Shown piece by piece: positions 1-11,457 of a DNA stretch of 64,000 nt (positions are counted from its first letter, which is position 1; the number at the start of each line of letters is the position of its first letter). The translations under genes and the position numbers were made by a program. The DNA lies in the NCBI GenBank assembly GCA_940337035.1, contig CALNHX010003581.1, positions 1 through 64,000 on the forward strand. The letters run 5' to 3'. A model generated the notes under the pieces. That model saw nothing but the letters and a program-made list of their open reading frames with translations, did no database searches and had not been told where the DNA came from. This DNA comes from Agriotes lineatus. Its lineage: Eukaryota; Arthropoda; Insecta; Coleoptera; Elateridae.

Positions 1-2
1 GT

Positions 3-644
3 ACTACAACAGAACTAATGAAAGTAGCCACAAACTGTCTCCAGGGGAAGGCTAGCCAATGGTGGAAACCATACGCTTCACTCCCGCTCTCCTGGAATGA
101 ATTTGAAGAAAGGCTGTTAAAGAAATTCGATAGCGCAGATGTACGAGCCTCCTTGAAAACACAGCTCTACGGGCAAAAACAGGGACTGAAAGAAAATGGC
201 GAACTCTTTCTTCTTCGGAAGATACAACTGATACGCCGATTGGACAACGAACAGTCAGTGGGAGCCAGCATTCCCGTAATGATAGAACTGTTAAAACCGG
301 CCCTTCGGCCTTACCTACGTGTCGCAGTGCCGGAAACAATTGAGGAACTATTGGACAAGGTGGCTGCAATTGAGAAAGACATGGACGACCGCGCACCAAC
401 GCCAAACCGCGAGACACGCCCACGAGAGCCAGCCGAGCCAAATCTACCCCGCTGCTATTTTTGCCCAGGACGCCACTTCAATAAGGATTGCCCACGACGC
501 CACCGGCCAGCACCACAGGCAACAGGAGAAGCTCCCGTGAACGCCCCCGAAGCAAGACAACTACCACCGCCGGAAAACTGGCGGAGGCCCGGGCACATCG
601 AGGCCGAAGCACCGCCCAGGGCCCAACCCAATGCTCCACGATAA
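3..644 (+). CDS. gag: Ty3/gypsy Gag polyprotein, 5' end outside window
   Basis: Structural Gag of an LTR retrotransposon; it would form the cytoplasmic virus-like particle and bind element RNA. The frame is already open at the window edge, so the ATG at 18 is probably internal and the N-terminus is missing. The visible part carries the capsid-like helical region (motif QWWKPYASLPLSWNEFEERL, near the start) followed by an acidic/proline-rich tail. One zinc knuckle, CYFCPGRHFNKDC, is spaced C-X2-C-X3-H-X4-C, one residue shorter than the usual CX2CX4HX4C. It stops at 642-644 and overlaps pol by 157 bases, with pol in the -1 frame, as expected for frameshift expression. I see no classical slippery heptamer; a weak G-GAA-AAC lies in the zero frame at 572-578. 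Confidence 0.85.
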   Translation, partial: TTTELMKVATNCLQGKASQWWKPYASLPLSWNEFEERLLKKFDSADVRASLKTQLYGQKQGLKENGELFLLRKIQLIRRLDNEQSVGASIPVMIELLKPALRPYLRVAVPETIEELLDKVAAIEKDMDDRAPTPNRETRPREPAEPNLPRCYFCPGRHFNKDCPRRHRPAPQATGEAPVNAPEARQLPPPENWRRPGHIEAEAPPRAQPNAPR

Positions 645-3600
645 GTACGGCCAACTGCCACAACCTCCCGTATATCATGGTGAACCTCGGATCACCACAG
701 CGGGAGATGCGTGCCCTGATAGATTCAGCAGCCACGCATAATTTCATTAGCGCCAAGCTAGTGCAGCATCCTGAGACGGGTAGCTACGCACAAAGAACGG
801 CCAAAATGGCCAAAGAACAGGCAACCCTGACCCTACGAGGAGAAACAAGCTTGGAAATGCAGATCGGTAGAAATAACTACGTCATACAGTGCATCATAGC
901 AGAGGAATTAAGGGAGGACATCATTCTCGGACTACCGTGGCTTACGGAACACGAGGCTACCTTTGATTTCGCACGGCGTTGCATACACCACGGCATGAGG
1001 ACCCGAGAAACCACTCATTGCCTGGTCGAGCAACACGACCCGCGTCCAGCGAATGACCCGATGGAACTTCCCCAGTTGAAGCATGACTTCCCTCGCGAGC
1101 AGGAACACAACCTCTATCAGCTACTAGAAGACTTCCCCGAAATTTGGAGGCCCTCGGCGCCACCTACGCGCACCCTGCAGCACGAGATTCATGTGAAAAC
1201 CGATGCCCCTATACGCAGCCCAAATTACCGATATTCCGAAACAAAAAAGAAGATCATCGCCGAGCAAGTAGAAGAGATGCTGGCACGCGGTTTCATCGAG
1301 CCTAGCCAGTCACCACATAACTCGCCAATCGTCATCGTGGAGAAAAAGGATTCTACACCCCGGTTCTGCTTGGACTTTCGTAGGCTAAACGAAGCCACCA
1401 TCAATGAGCCGGCGGTACTACCCTTGATCCACGAAACCATCAAAGATCTAGGTTCAGCGAGCATCTTCTCCTCACTTGACTTAAAGTCGGGGTACTGGCA
1501 GATAAGTTTACACCCCCAAGCCAAACCCTACACCGCGTTCACGACTCCGGATGGCGCAGCCTATCAGTTTCGAGTCATGCCATTCGGGCTCAAGACGGCA
1601 CCAATGACCTTTCAGAGGCTGATGGCCCGGGAAGTACTGGTAGGGTACCTCCACAAATTCTGCCTCGTGTATTTAGATGACATCATCATTTACTCGGAAT
1701 CATGGGAGCAGCACCTTCAACACCTCCGAAAGGTATTCGAACGACTACAGGAACATGGGCTCATATGCTCGCCAGAAAAATGCCACTTCGGGAAATCCAC
1801 ACTGCACTACCTAGGGCATATCGTTGGCCCAGAGGGAAACGAACCTCAACCAGGTCACGTGCAGCAGGTCATCAACGCCCCGCCCCCTACTAACCGAAAG
1901 GGGTTACGACAGTTCCTAGGCATATGCAATTGGCTACGCGAGTACATTCCCCGATTCGCCGACGTTGCGGCCCCTCTCACCGACCTACTAAGCACTAAAA
2001 AGCGCTGGACTTGGACCCCAGACGTTCAGCAAGCATTTCACCAAGTGAAACAATTGTTTCAGACACCGCTGAAGTTAGCCCGACCCGATGCTTCTCGCCC
2101 CTTCATTTTACAAACAGACGCCAGCAAATTTGGCATCGCCGCCGTGCTCTACCAGGAACGTCCCGATGGAGGTCGAGACGTCATCTCCTACGCCAGCACC
2201 CGGTTCCTGCCAGCCGAACAACGTTATCACTCCAACGAACAAGAGTGCCTAGCCGCCGTATGGGCGATAAAAAAATATCGGCCCTACTTAGAAGGCAGGC
2301 AGTTCACCCTCCGGACCGATAACCGCGCCCTCACCTGGCTCAACACCTTGAAGGACCAGCGAGCTAAACTCACGCGTTGGGCTCTCCTGCTACAGGAGTT
2401 CCACTTCACAATCGAGCATTGCCCCGGAAAGCACAACGAGTTGCCGGACGCGCTATCTCGACAGCCGACTGGACAGCCGGCCGAAGCAGTGTGGGATGAC
2501 CCGACAGTACTGCTACCTCCCATTCACAACAAGCGCTTCGCCCAAAAACGTGTAACGGCCAGCCAACCCGCTAAGAAAGGATTTCCCAGGTTCCAGGAAC
2601 CCGCTACAGGAAATCAGGCGGCCAGCAGCCAAACACCACACGGTGAGGACTCACCGAGGTATCAACGGGCAAGCAGCCGTGCTACCGTCACGGAGCCACC
2701 AGGCAAGCCATCCCTAAGCCTGCTGGACGCAGTCGAAGAAACGTTATGGGAGACCATTGCACAGGACCAAAGGCAGGATAATTACTGTCAAGATTTAGTC
2801 AACTCATGGCACCAAAGCTACTTCGTCGAGGACCCAACCCCGGATCTCGTAGCCGTCCAGGAGAATTATCGAATAGAGGATGGGTTGCTTTACCACCAGA
2901 CGGATCAAGGCCCAAGACTGTTTGTCCCGGAGAGAAGCCGACCCAGGGTCATTTACCAATACCATGATCAAGACTTAGCTGGACATCCCGGCATCGCCGA
3001 AACAACACGAGCCATCCGCTCACATTTTCATTGGACGCGTTTACGAGAAGATGTCCGGAACTACGTCCGCCAATGCCTGCTCTGCTTGAGATGCAAGAAG
3101 GGCCGCCACCAAGCCAAAGCCACCCTGAGGCCTCACCAACCCAACCGAGCGTGGGACACGATTGCGCTCGACCTCATGGGGCCCTACCCCTCGTCAGCCA
3201 CCGGGAAGAAGTTCATCCTGGTAATAACCGACCTCTTCACCCGGTGGACTGAAGCCTTCGCTTTAGCCAAAGCCACCGCCCCCATCATCATCCGCACCTT
3301 GCGAAATGAAGTCTTTCCCCGCTTTGGGTACCCGAGCGCCATGCTGACCGATAACGGGCGTCAGTTCATCAGTGAACAATGGATGAGAGCCTGCCAGGAG
3401 TGGGATATCCAGCCATGGACGACCGCCATCTATCACCCCCGAGCCAACCCAACGGAGCGAAGGAATCAAGAAATAAAAAAGGGGCTCCGCCTGCACCTAC
3501 AAGGAGGAAACCATCGCGAGTGGGACAAGCATCTTCCCGCGACCCTATTTAACTTACGGAATCGCCATAACACCGCCCTAGGGTGTTCCCCAGCATACGC

Positions 3601-3970
3601 CATGTTCGGAAAGGAATTAGACCGCCCCGGGGAATGGAGGTTCCGACACCCCACGCTGCTGCCCGAAACGCCCCACGAACCACGGACCCACAACCGCGGA
3701 GCACGGGACACAGGCATCCGAAACCGAGCCATCGACCAGCGCCAAGAAGCACCGGACGCCGACAACCCCACGTTTCAACCCCAGCAGTGGGTCATGGTGA
3801 AAAATCACCCTCTCTCAGACGCCATCGCCGGGATCCATGCAGGGTTCCAACCAAAATGGAGTGGACCCCACCAAATCTTGGACCAACTTGGCCCAAGCAT
3901 CTATAGGGTCCAAAGAGGACAACAGGCCCTCAAAATTCACGCAGACCAACTCCGCCCCTTCTCTCCCTAA
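488..3970 (+). CDS. pol: Ty3/gypsy Pol: protease, reverse transcriptase, RNase H, integrase
   Basis: Uninterrupted 1,160-codon pol frame; the ATG at 488 lies inside gag and translation probably enters by -1 frameshift. Domain order is protease, RT, RNase H, integrase, which is the Ty3/gypsy order. Protease: LIDSAATHNF with Asp79; Asp-Ser-Ala replaces the commoner DSG/DTG. RT: FCLDFRRLN near residue 293 and catalytic YLDD at 395-398. RNase H: TDASKFG near 544. Integrase: HHCC zinc finger (His in AGHPG near 832, CLLC near 862), then the D, D, E triad in DLMGPYP (about 895), TDNGRQF (about 954) and NPTERRNQE (about 990). The C-terminus ends in LRPFSP; no chromodomain and no env frame follows. 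All catalytic motifs are present and there is no internal stop, so the copy is young. Confidence 0.95.
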   Translation: MPTTPPASTTGNRRSSRERPRSKTTTTAGKLAEARAHRGRSTAQGPTQCSTISTANCHNLPYIMVNLGSPQREMRALIDSAATHNFISAKLVQHPETGSYAQRTAKMAKEQATLTLRGETSLEMQIGRNNYVIQCIIAEELREDIILGLPWLTEHEATFDFARRCIHHGMRTRETTHCLVEQHDPRPANDPMELPQLKHDFPREQEHNLYQLLEDFPEIWRPSAPPTRTLQHEIHVKTDAPIRSPNYRYSETKKKIIAEQVEEMLARGFIEPSQSPHNSPIVIVEKKDSTPRFCLDFRRLNEATINEPAVLPLIHETIKDLGSASIFSSLDLKSGYWQISLHPQAKPYTAFTTPDGAAYQFRVMPFGLKTAPMTFQRLMAREVLVGYLHKFCLVYLDDIIIYSESWEQHLQHLRKVFERLQEHGLICSPEKCHFGKSTLHYLGHIVGPEGNEPQPGHVQQVINAPPPTNRKGLRQFLGICNWLREYIPRFADVAAPLTDLLSTKKRWTWTPDVQQAFHQVKQLFQTPLKLARPDASRPFILQTDASKFGIAAVLYQERPDGGRDVISYASTRFLPAEQRYHSNEQECLAAVWAIKKYRPYLEGRQFTLRTDNRALTWLNTLKDQRAKLTRWALLLQEFHFTIEHCPGKHNELPDALSRQPTGQPAEAVWDDPTVLLPPIHNKRFAQKRVTASQPAKKGFPRFQEPATGNQAASSQTPHGEDSPRYQRASSRATVTEPPGKPSLSLLDAVEETLWETIAQDQRQDNYCQDLVNSWHQSYFVEDPTPDLVAVQENYRIEDGLLYHQTDQGPRLFVPERSRPRVIYQYHDQDLAGHPGIAETTRAIRSHFHWTRLREDVRNYVRQCLLCLRCKKGRHQAKATLRPHQPNRAWDTIALDLMGPYPSSATGKKFILVITDLFTRWTEAFALAKATAPIIIRTLRNEVFPRFGYPSAMLTDNGRQFISEQWMRACQEWDIQPWTTAIYHPRANPTERRNQEIKKGLRLHLQGGNHREWDKHLPATLFNLRNRHNTALGCSPAYAMFGKELDRPGEWRFRHPTLLPETPHEPRTHNRGARDTGIRNRAIDQRQEAPDADNPTFQPQQWVMVKNHPLSDAIAGIHAGFQPKWSGPHQILDQLGPSIYRVQRGQQALKIHADQLRPFSP

Positions 3971-3996
3971 TCTTTTTTGCCCGGATCGCGGACGCC

Positions 3997-4010
3997 AAAG
4001 GAGGGGGGAA
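3997..4010 (+). promoter_or_regulatory. polypurine tract of the gypsy element
   Basis: AAAGGAGGGGGGAA lies 27 bases after the pol stop and directly before a TGATATG start. This is the expected position for the primer of plus-strand DNA synthesis and marks the start of the 3' LTR. Confidence 0.75.
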
Positions 4011-4011
4011 T

Positions 4012-5500
4012 TGATATGAACCGTTAAGCAGATCGAATAAAAACAAAGGAAACGTACGCCGCCCGAAAGGCGCCCGAAGAACAAAGAATATTACATCTGT
4101 TTAACAAACCGCCGCGATCCTACGCAGAAGTATCTTTCAAAACCCAAAAATCATAAAAATAAGTGTCCTTACAACGAATTTCTAAAGTGCAGCAAGATTG
4201 CAACCATAAACTTTATTGGAGCCGGCCGGCCAAGAAAGGTGACAGCCAGCGAAATACGCCTCACGAATGTTTGCAGATTAAATTAAGAATTTTTCACTAA
4301 AACGCCCTTAAAACAGAGTGGGCTCTGTTTTAATCACACATAAAGGATACCAGAAGATAGGAAAAATTAACCGCTACCTATTAAAACAAACCACAGAGCG
4401 CTAGCACATATACAGGTGGAGAAAAAGCAATTTTTCCATCAGGCAGCCAAACACGCGCCCGGGAGAGCGGCCGAGAGTTCGGCGGCCCGAGGAAAGGCAT
4501 ATTGTAACGAAGAAATCAGGGGCCACGACCGAGTACAGCGGGCAAAGATGCAGATTACAAATTAAATTTTAATTAACGGAAGGAAGCGTCCCAGAAAAGC
4601 GAAATTGGTCTCAAAAATCTTATAAAAATAGCGCGCAACCGATCAAAGCATAATAAACTTTTTAACACACGCCATAAGAATAATACTTAATTAAGCTTTA
4701 CGCGGAACATTGCATTAAAAATTCCAAGTTGAGCTAATTTTTACTCAAAACATAGCAAATTGGGTGTCGTTAGAATCGGCATTTCATCAACTATTGATTG
4801 CGACTCAATCCAACTCGATAATTGATCACGCCGCTCAATTAAATGCTATAATTTCAAAATATATCGAAATCGGGCAAAACATCCCTTCTACTTCGACCAA
4901 TGAGCGTCGAGATCGCGTTGGACAAAGGACTGGCTCCTTTAAATAGTCAGACGCTGGCAGTAAGAAATCACTCAGCCAACGAGAGTCCACCAGCCGCCAC
5001 TTTCGCCAACCGCCGCCTCCGCCAAGGAGATCAGCACTGCCACCGACGTTGCCGCCGCCGCTGCTCTCAGCTCGCCGCCCCGTCGCCAGTCGCCACCGCC
5101 GCCGCTGCAACCGCAGGAGGAAGCCGCCGTCCCCGAGAGGCCTGCTCGGTCCGCCAACGTCCCAGGAGGACCACCCAGCGCCCGCCCCAAGCCGCGCCCC
5201 GGACTGCTTCCCGGAAGGACCGGACTGCGCCCAGGCCGCGTTCACCGCCTCCGGCCAGTAAGAAAGGCCGCCCCATCACCTCCCGCGTACCCAGAGCCCG
5301 GGTCTAGAGGACCCTTTTGTATATATATTTTTTTTTGTCATGTTTTTCTTTTGTTTGTTTTTGTATATATAATATTAAGTCTGGTTTGTACATATAATCG
5401 TATCCGTAGGAATAAAAGCATTAAACATATTCACCAATCAATTACTAGAATCGACCAGGGTAACGCCTACACCCCTTCTTACGCCGACGCCATTGCAGTA
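4012..5500 (+). repeat. probable 3' LTR of the gypsy element (right edge uncertain)
   Basis: Follows the polypurine tract and starts TGATATGAACC. It is non-coding: an AT-rich first part, then a strikingly GC-rich, low-complexity CCGCC-type tract at about 4,970-5,300 that gives spurious Arg/Pro-rich frames, then T-rich DNA with an AATAAA poly(A) signal at about 5,411. No copy of the 5' LTR is in the window, so the end was not fixed by alignment; a CA end somewhere between 5,430 and 5,530 is likely. An LTR of about 1.4 kb is long but known among gypsy-group elements such as Osvaldo and Ulysses. Confidence 0.6.
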
Positions 5501-5930
5501 ACCCTACCGCTGAGCATAGACGTAGGCTTGTTAAGTTATTTACTATGCCAATAGAAAATTTTCTAGTAATCATTAATTTTGCACTGGAAAATAGCAGTTA
5601 GAAGGAAATTCAATACTCAACAATAATAATGTAATCATCATATTACTGCAAGGTTTAGTTAACTCAGGGAAATAACACGAATGTTTTCAACAAAACTTAC
5701 TCTTTAAAACATTTTATAGGTTTTTTGTACATCTATTCACAGTTTGCAACCAATTTTCTTGGTAACGCCTTCTATAAATTGCAAGGTGTGGAATTCGGAA
5801 ATAAAATGTTATCATAAATTGGAAAATCATCTGATGATGGCAGTAATGTTAAATATTTTATTAAATACGTTCTACTTTTCTAATTGTTTCAAAACATTTA
5901 ATAGTTATTTACTATACAAGTAAGATAAGA

Positions 5931-5979
5931 GCATCATTAATATACGTGTGTGTAAGCACACAAGTATATTAATGATGCA
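5931..5979. repeat. short hairpin, about 22-base arms
   Basis: GCATCATTAATATACGTGTG pairs with CACAAGTATATTAATGATGC across a loop of a few bases; one or two mismatches. Looks like a tiny foldback repeat. Confidence 0.7.
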
Positions 5980-6090
5980 TTATCACACATGTATTGTACA
6001 AAATTTTATCTACAACTGCCTAAAATTGAGAAAGTGCATTAAGAGAAATGACAGATCTGTCATTTTCAAAAATATTTTAGTAAGCAAATG

Positions 6091-6207
6091 TCATTATGTC
6101 ATTCATTTGACACTATTTCAGTTAGGTAATGAAGCCATTACATAACTGAGTGGTGTAATGAGCTTCATTATCTAACGGAAATAGTGTCAAATGAGTGACG
6201 TAATGAG
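6091..6207. repeat. palindromic foldback repeat, 117 bp
   Basis: Left arm beginning TCATTATGTCATTCATTTGA and right arm ending TCAAATGAGTGACGTAATGA are near-perfect reverse complements over about 45 bases, with a short loop. Probably a hairpin-type MITE. Confidence 0.7.
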
Positions 6208-8145
6208 TTACTTATCCCACTGGAGTAGATAAAATAAATTATTATTATATTTTTTAATTGTGGCATTTTATAGATTATACATAGTGTATTGCTCAGAATG
6301 TAGGTAAATCATTTAAACATGTTTTAATAATAAAAACAGAACACTATTACATTGTTCTACAACATGAAAATTAATCCGTTTACATAAAATATTTATTACT
6401 AAGCAGGCGACAATTGTTTTGATAAATTATAAAAAACGTAATGACTTGATACTGCACCTTCTGACCCTCTTGACGAATTTGTTTCAACATTTGTGTATGT
6501 CATTGATTTAGTTTAGTCTATTTCTCAGCTTTATTATATTCACAGTAAATATCGATATAAGAATCATACAGTTTGTTATAGCAAACGCTACTCCAACTGC
6601 AAGTACAATATTTATACCACAATAATGTACGCATAAATTTCCTATCATTTATTTCCTGCAAGTATTATTTTTCATTAGGTACCATTGCTGAAGATCATAA
6701 AAACTGGTTAATATTAATTTTAGGGTAATGGTGTCTATGGTTAAACTTACACACACTATACTACATTCCAAATAAGAATACAGTCGATGACTCTCTGAAC
6801 TCAAACTCAGTTTTACACTAGAAAAATAGGTATAAGTTGGTTTTACTGCTCTTATTTTATAATAATTTTGTCCTATATAATTCAAATAAATGCGGTAGGC
6901 CAGCCTTTTTGTCCACTATTTATTGATTTGCCTTTTCTATCTTTAGGATTTATAGCAAATGTCAAATTTTTAAAAATATGTGATTTTCCGATGATTGTAA
7001 TGATGACTTTGTTTTGAACAATTATGGCCATAGTTATAATTACTACTTAGTTCCAATTACTGCATGCTTATTTGAAATTTAATATAAGTACAGGGAGATC
7101 AAAAATAAACTCGATTGCGGGAGCCATTGAAAACAATCAAACTTACCTAATCTGTAGCATGTTTTGTTGACATAAAACTGTATTTTTTTTAGTTTAAAAT
7201 TATCTTTCGACATCTTGTTTATCTTATCCCGTTGTTACTTAATGTTACCTATCGATTTAATATATACATTTTATATAAATTCCATATTTTTGCATATGTG
7301 TGAAGCTGACGATAGACTATTAGTCACATGAACTATTAATTCAGTTAATTGTAGTTCAAATGTACGTAGTGCAGTGTAGACAAACTGTTACTTGGGCTAG
7401 CGCGATCAAGTTTATTTTTAATCTTCCTGTATAAGGCCTTAAGTTAGAATTAGCTGAACAAAATTGAAAGACGTTACACAAAACTAATCTTTAAAAAAAT
7501 ACTAATTCCAGTCCTATCATTGGCAGAAAGTTAATATCGTATTAATGATCTTGGTGGAAATGACGCCGCCCACATTTATAGGGAATCGTTTTGCGGCGGC
7601 CTTCCTGTGGAGGATTAGCCCATTCATCCCATGTTTGCTGATGTCCGAACAACTTTAGGGTACATGTATCTCTTCAGAGCTTATTATAGTGTTTGCTCGG
7701 AACGCATTCCCGTTTGTTATGCCATAACCGGCAGCATGCTGCCGTTTCCCTCGGCACAAAGAACAGGAAATATATGTCAAGAATTTATTATTTAAGTACG
7801 GGCGTGTTACTGTAATCTAAATTAAGCATCACTGCAAAGAGGCTGTTTAAAGCAAATTAGTTCAAAAAGCAGATGGCAGTGTGAAACGGATTTATGTTAG
7901 ACCGTATAAAATCACATTCTTCGTTTCGATTAGGTTTATCAGGTACATAAAGTAAACCCAACGTTTGCTGATACAATTTTTCAAAGATTTTCTCTACAGC
8001 TACACTCAATTTTAAGAACGTTTCTAAATAAGTCAAACTTTGAGAATGAATAAACATGTTTATGCCTGTTTAAATCTTATACTTGTGTTTTTAAATAAAA
8101 GAAGAATGCAAATAAAACACTGCTGGAGCCTGTAGCTTAAATCTG

Positions 8146-8340
8146 ACACAATCCGTTAAAAACCCCTAACCACACAAATATTTAACAAACACTAAATAGG
8201 ATAGCTAAGCTGCCATTTTCGGCCAACTTTGTCGTGTTAGTTTTTCTTCGAGGCTATTGAAAATTATAGCTTAGCTGTCGAAATACGTATTTAGCGGTTG
8301 TTAAATATTTGTGTGGTTAGGGGATTTTAACGAATTGTGT
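8146..8340. mobile_element. foldback MITE, about 195 bp with ~50-bp inverted repeats
   Basis: The left end (ACACAATCCGTTAAAA then CCCCTAACCACACAAA) and the right end are reverse complements with a few mismatches over about 50 bases. The middle is unique and non-coding. No transposase, so a non-autonomous element; family unknown. Confidence 0.8.
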
Positions 8341-9500
8341 AAGAGAAGAAACAATAATCGACTAAAATAAGGCCACATCATAGTAATAGGTCTCCCCTCG
8401 TTTATGTTGTGCTAAAAACTTCAAAATTTTCCTCAGTTGTGTAAAAATAGCCTTCTTGTAGTTGTGGTTCATTATCGTACAGTTTATCTGTAATAGGGTG
8501 TAAAATAATGTTCCAATACCTTTGACCATTAATAATTGTGACAGTGTATACATCCTCAAACATGTACCCAAACTTAGTTATAGAAACAAATATTTATCAT
8601 GGATATCGATAGTGTTAAGGTTCTGCATAAATCACTGGCACCTTTTATTAAAACCTGGTGGTTTTAGTTACTGTCTATCTTCAATTTATAATGGAACATT
8701 TCCAGACTCAATGGCAAGTACCGCAACTCCAATAATTTTCTGAGACATTATTCTAATGGACGTTTTTGGTTCATTTTCTATTCTTACTCTGTCTTCTATC
8801 ATTCCTGCAGTTCGAATCAGATTTGTTTTGTAGGCTTTTCTATGGCCTATATATCCTTAGTTGCTCAAAAAATGTACAGTTCTATAAAGCTGGATATAAC
8901 ACAACACATTGTCGGTCACTCGAACGTTTTAAAATTTCTGTAAATTCCAACACACATGTTCTCTCTAGCTCAGAATAATTCCATTTTCCATTCTCACTTT
9001 GTTTTCCATTTGAAAAGTAAGATTCAACAACATTTGCGTTTACTTATATTAATTTTTGTAGAAAGAATTGTATTTATCTACTATTTACCGCCAGACCTGA
9101 TCTCGTTCTGTTATGACACGTTACGTCATAATGATCTAGCCAATTGCAGATATATAAGCCCATAATTGTGTGAGAATTGCTGGATTACGTGTGAATTACA
9201 GCTTTACTCGACAAGTTCTGCAAAAAAGTGTATATATTTGAAGTATTCCATGCTCAATTGTTCTTCTGATTATAATATAAGTATTATTGAAATAAGTCTT
9301 TGCATAACTCTTTTTCTATAACTTTTAGACTTACTGAGATGTCTACTAGGTACCACACATAAACTCAAACAGACTATACACTCTACTGTTTGCCTTAGGG
9401 ATGGAGAAAGTACAAAAATGTTCTAGAATGTTCTCTTCTACTAACATGGGAAAGCAGATGCAAATACAGTTTTACATCATTTCCATGGTTGCTTCATATG
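8341..9500. other. gene-free AT-rich stretch
   Basis: Only short open frames without recognisable motifs. I see no repeat structure or RNA gene. Confidence 0.4.
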
Positions 9501-10107
9501 TACGGTTGTCCAAAACATGGGTACACCTATATTTTTTCTAATGTAAATATAACTTTTATTAGAATAATACTTTAGTAACCTGTGCATTTAAGTTAACTGT
9601 CACATTTTTCACTATCATCGAACGCCAAAAATTGGTTATCTGAAAACATGCCGCGTCATTTGAATGATTTCGAAAAAGGAATAATTGTCGATAGGTTATT
9701 GAGAGGAGTGTCAATAAGATCGATGGCAACTTAGTTTAATATAAGGAAAAATACAACTTATTTCCTGAATATATCAGAAATGTTCTAACTTCCATGATTG
9801 GAAACTGTAATTGCAAACGGTGGCGATATTACAAGGTATTAATATGATTTTTGTTGGAATGCATTCTCTGTTTCTAAGTTTAATTATTTATATCATAATC
9901 ATATGATTTTTTATTTGTAATTTGCATAATATGGCAACAACATTACAGGTAACTGTAATTTAAGAATATTGAAACGATTTAAATAATAGCAGCAATACAG
10001 GTAACTGTAGTTTTGGAGCATGAGAACGGTTTAAGCGGTACCAAAATGTTAAAATATTGTGACTATGATCTATTTAGGTGTACCCATTTTTATTGGCGAC
10101 AAATGTA
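9501..10107 (+). mobile_element. Tc1-type element remnant with inverted ends
   Basis: Both ends carry TGGGTACACCTA in inverted orientation, with weaker pairing out to a terminal GTAC. At 9,648 a frame begins MPRHLNDFEKGIIVDRLLRG and stops after 28 codons; this is the first helix-turn-helix of Tc1-like transposases. The rest of the transposase is gone. Two direct copies of ACAGGTAACTGTA lie near 9,947 and 9,999. An internally deleted, inactive copy. Confidence 0.65.
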
Positions 10108-10204
10108 CGGCGTACATGACATCAGAAAAAATATTCTTGAGACGAGCTCTACATTATCATAGCATGAAATGGTTTAATATTTAATTATTTACTTTACTAA
10201 GTCG

Positions 10205-10540
10205 ACCGACTTCTGTGGATTAGTGGTTAGCACGTCAGCTTAGCATTCGGGAGGTCGTGGGTTCGATTCCCGTGGCCGTCTGCTCTCAAAGGTTTTTAGG
10301 TGGTTTTCTTGAGTCAACAAAGTACCTTCTCTAAGACGAATTCCGGGGCAGTACTTTTCCACCTTTCTTGGCCTGTCTTCTATACTCCACCCCTCCTTTC
10401 TCTCGCCCATTCTGCGATTTCCGTTCTTGGCTGAAGAGGGACGCAAGGTCCCTATAGCAGCCCGCCCCCAGTTGACAGATTGAAATGACCGTGAACCTTA
10501 CTACGTCGCCACTAATTAACTGAATTGGATTAAAATTCAT
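10205..10540 (+). mobile_element. tRNA-derived SINE
   Basis: A tRNA-like head carries an A-box-like TTAGTGGTTAGCACG and a B box GGTTCGATTCCC, the internal RNA polymerase III promoter, followed by a pyrimidine-rich unrelated body of about 270 bases. The head does not fold into a full tRNA with matching acceptor stem, so it is a SINE rather than a tRNA gene. 3' edge approximate. Confidence 0.65.
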
Positions 10541-10922
10541 ATGTACACACACCTTCTACAATGGTTTAAGACAACCAGTCTAATGTGTGATAATTCAGTT
10601 TATTAAAGTTGGACGTAACCTTAATCACTATGTAGTAGCATCAGGCAGATCATTCAACATCTACAATCTCTGATAAACTCGCATAAACTACATGCTTGGT
10701 ACATGCGACATCATTTAATAACAAAATCTTTAGAAAGTTTACGATTCTGACATATCAATAAGAGCAAATTTGCAAAATATAACCTCAGACCATCTAACAG
10801 CTTATTTTCTCCCACACGTCACGTAATAACGCTCAAAGAAACAAATCTGTTTAATCACATTTTTCTTTCATCTTCATTGGCATAATGAAAATAGTTTGTC
10901 TTTTTGGATATTCTTTCCTATA

Positions 10923-11457
10923 TACAGGGTGTTCCATAAATATACCGACAAACTTTTAGGGGTGGTAGGGGGCATCAACACAAATATTTTTTGCTGTATA
11001 AACGTATGTCCAAAACCGCTTAATTTTCGAGATACAGGGTGTTAAGATTTGTAAAATAATGGTTCAAATTTTTTTCCTCGAAAACGAAGCAAAATACGCA
11101 AAACCCTCAAGCGAAAAAAAGTTGTGTTTTTAGTTGCTTCATCTTAAACAATTTTAAAAATCACAGAAAAAACACTGGGTGTTATTTTTTTATGCAGAAA
11201 CATTAACAGGTTGCCCCGTCAGCACGTCCCTGGAATTACTGCATCAACTGTAATAGATCCAAAAGATGCTTCATAACGTTACCAACAAACTGTGAAAATT
11301 TCATTAAAATCGGCTGAAGCGTTTTTTTCTACAAATTTAAACACCCTGTATCTAGAAAACGAAGCGTTTTCGGACAAATATTTATAAAGCAAAAAATGTT
11401 TGTTTTGGTGTCCCCTACCACCCCTAAAAGTTTGTCGGTATATTTATGTACAGAATA
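10923..11457. mobile_element. inverted-repeat element, about 535 bp, CAGGGTGTTC ends
   Basis: Left end CAGGGTGTTCCATAAATATA and the reverse of the right end share a long near-identical stretch through ACAAACTTTTAGGGGTGGTA. The interior repeats CAGGGTGT and is non-coding. Non-autonomous DNA element; CAGGGTGTTC ends also occur on the element at 31,046. Confidence 0.8.

Larger units (their letters stand above)
5501..8145. other. gene-free AT-rich DNA with two hairpins and one GC-rich island
   Basis: No coding region recognised; the short frames here have no family signature. It holds two foldbacks (5,931-5,979 and 6,091-6,207) and a compact GC-richer island at 7,555-7,770 with the perfect 16-base palindrome CGGCAGCATGCTGCCG at 7,729-7,744. 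The island could be regulatory DNA upstream of the eyeless exons; nothing proves this. Confidence 0.5.

Noticed and set aside
4900..5307. Long Arg/Pro/Ala-rich open frames on both strands
   Set aside because: They come from a GC-rich low-complexity tract in the probable LTR; overlapping frames on both strands look equally open and none has a domain.
4012..5500. An env gene after gypsy pol
   Set aside because: No frame with signal peptide, membrane segment or fusion-protein features follows pol.
10205..10280. A functional tRNA gene
   Set aside because: A and B boxes are present but arms do not form a full cloverleaf and the unit continues into a SINE body.
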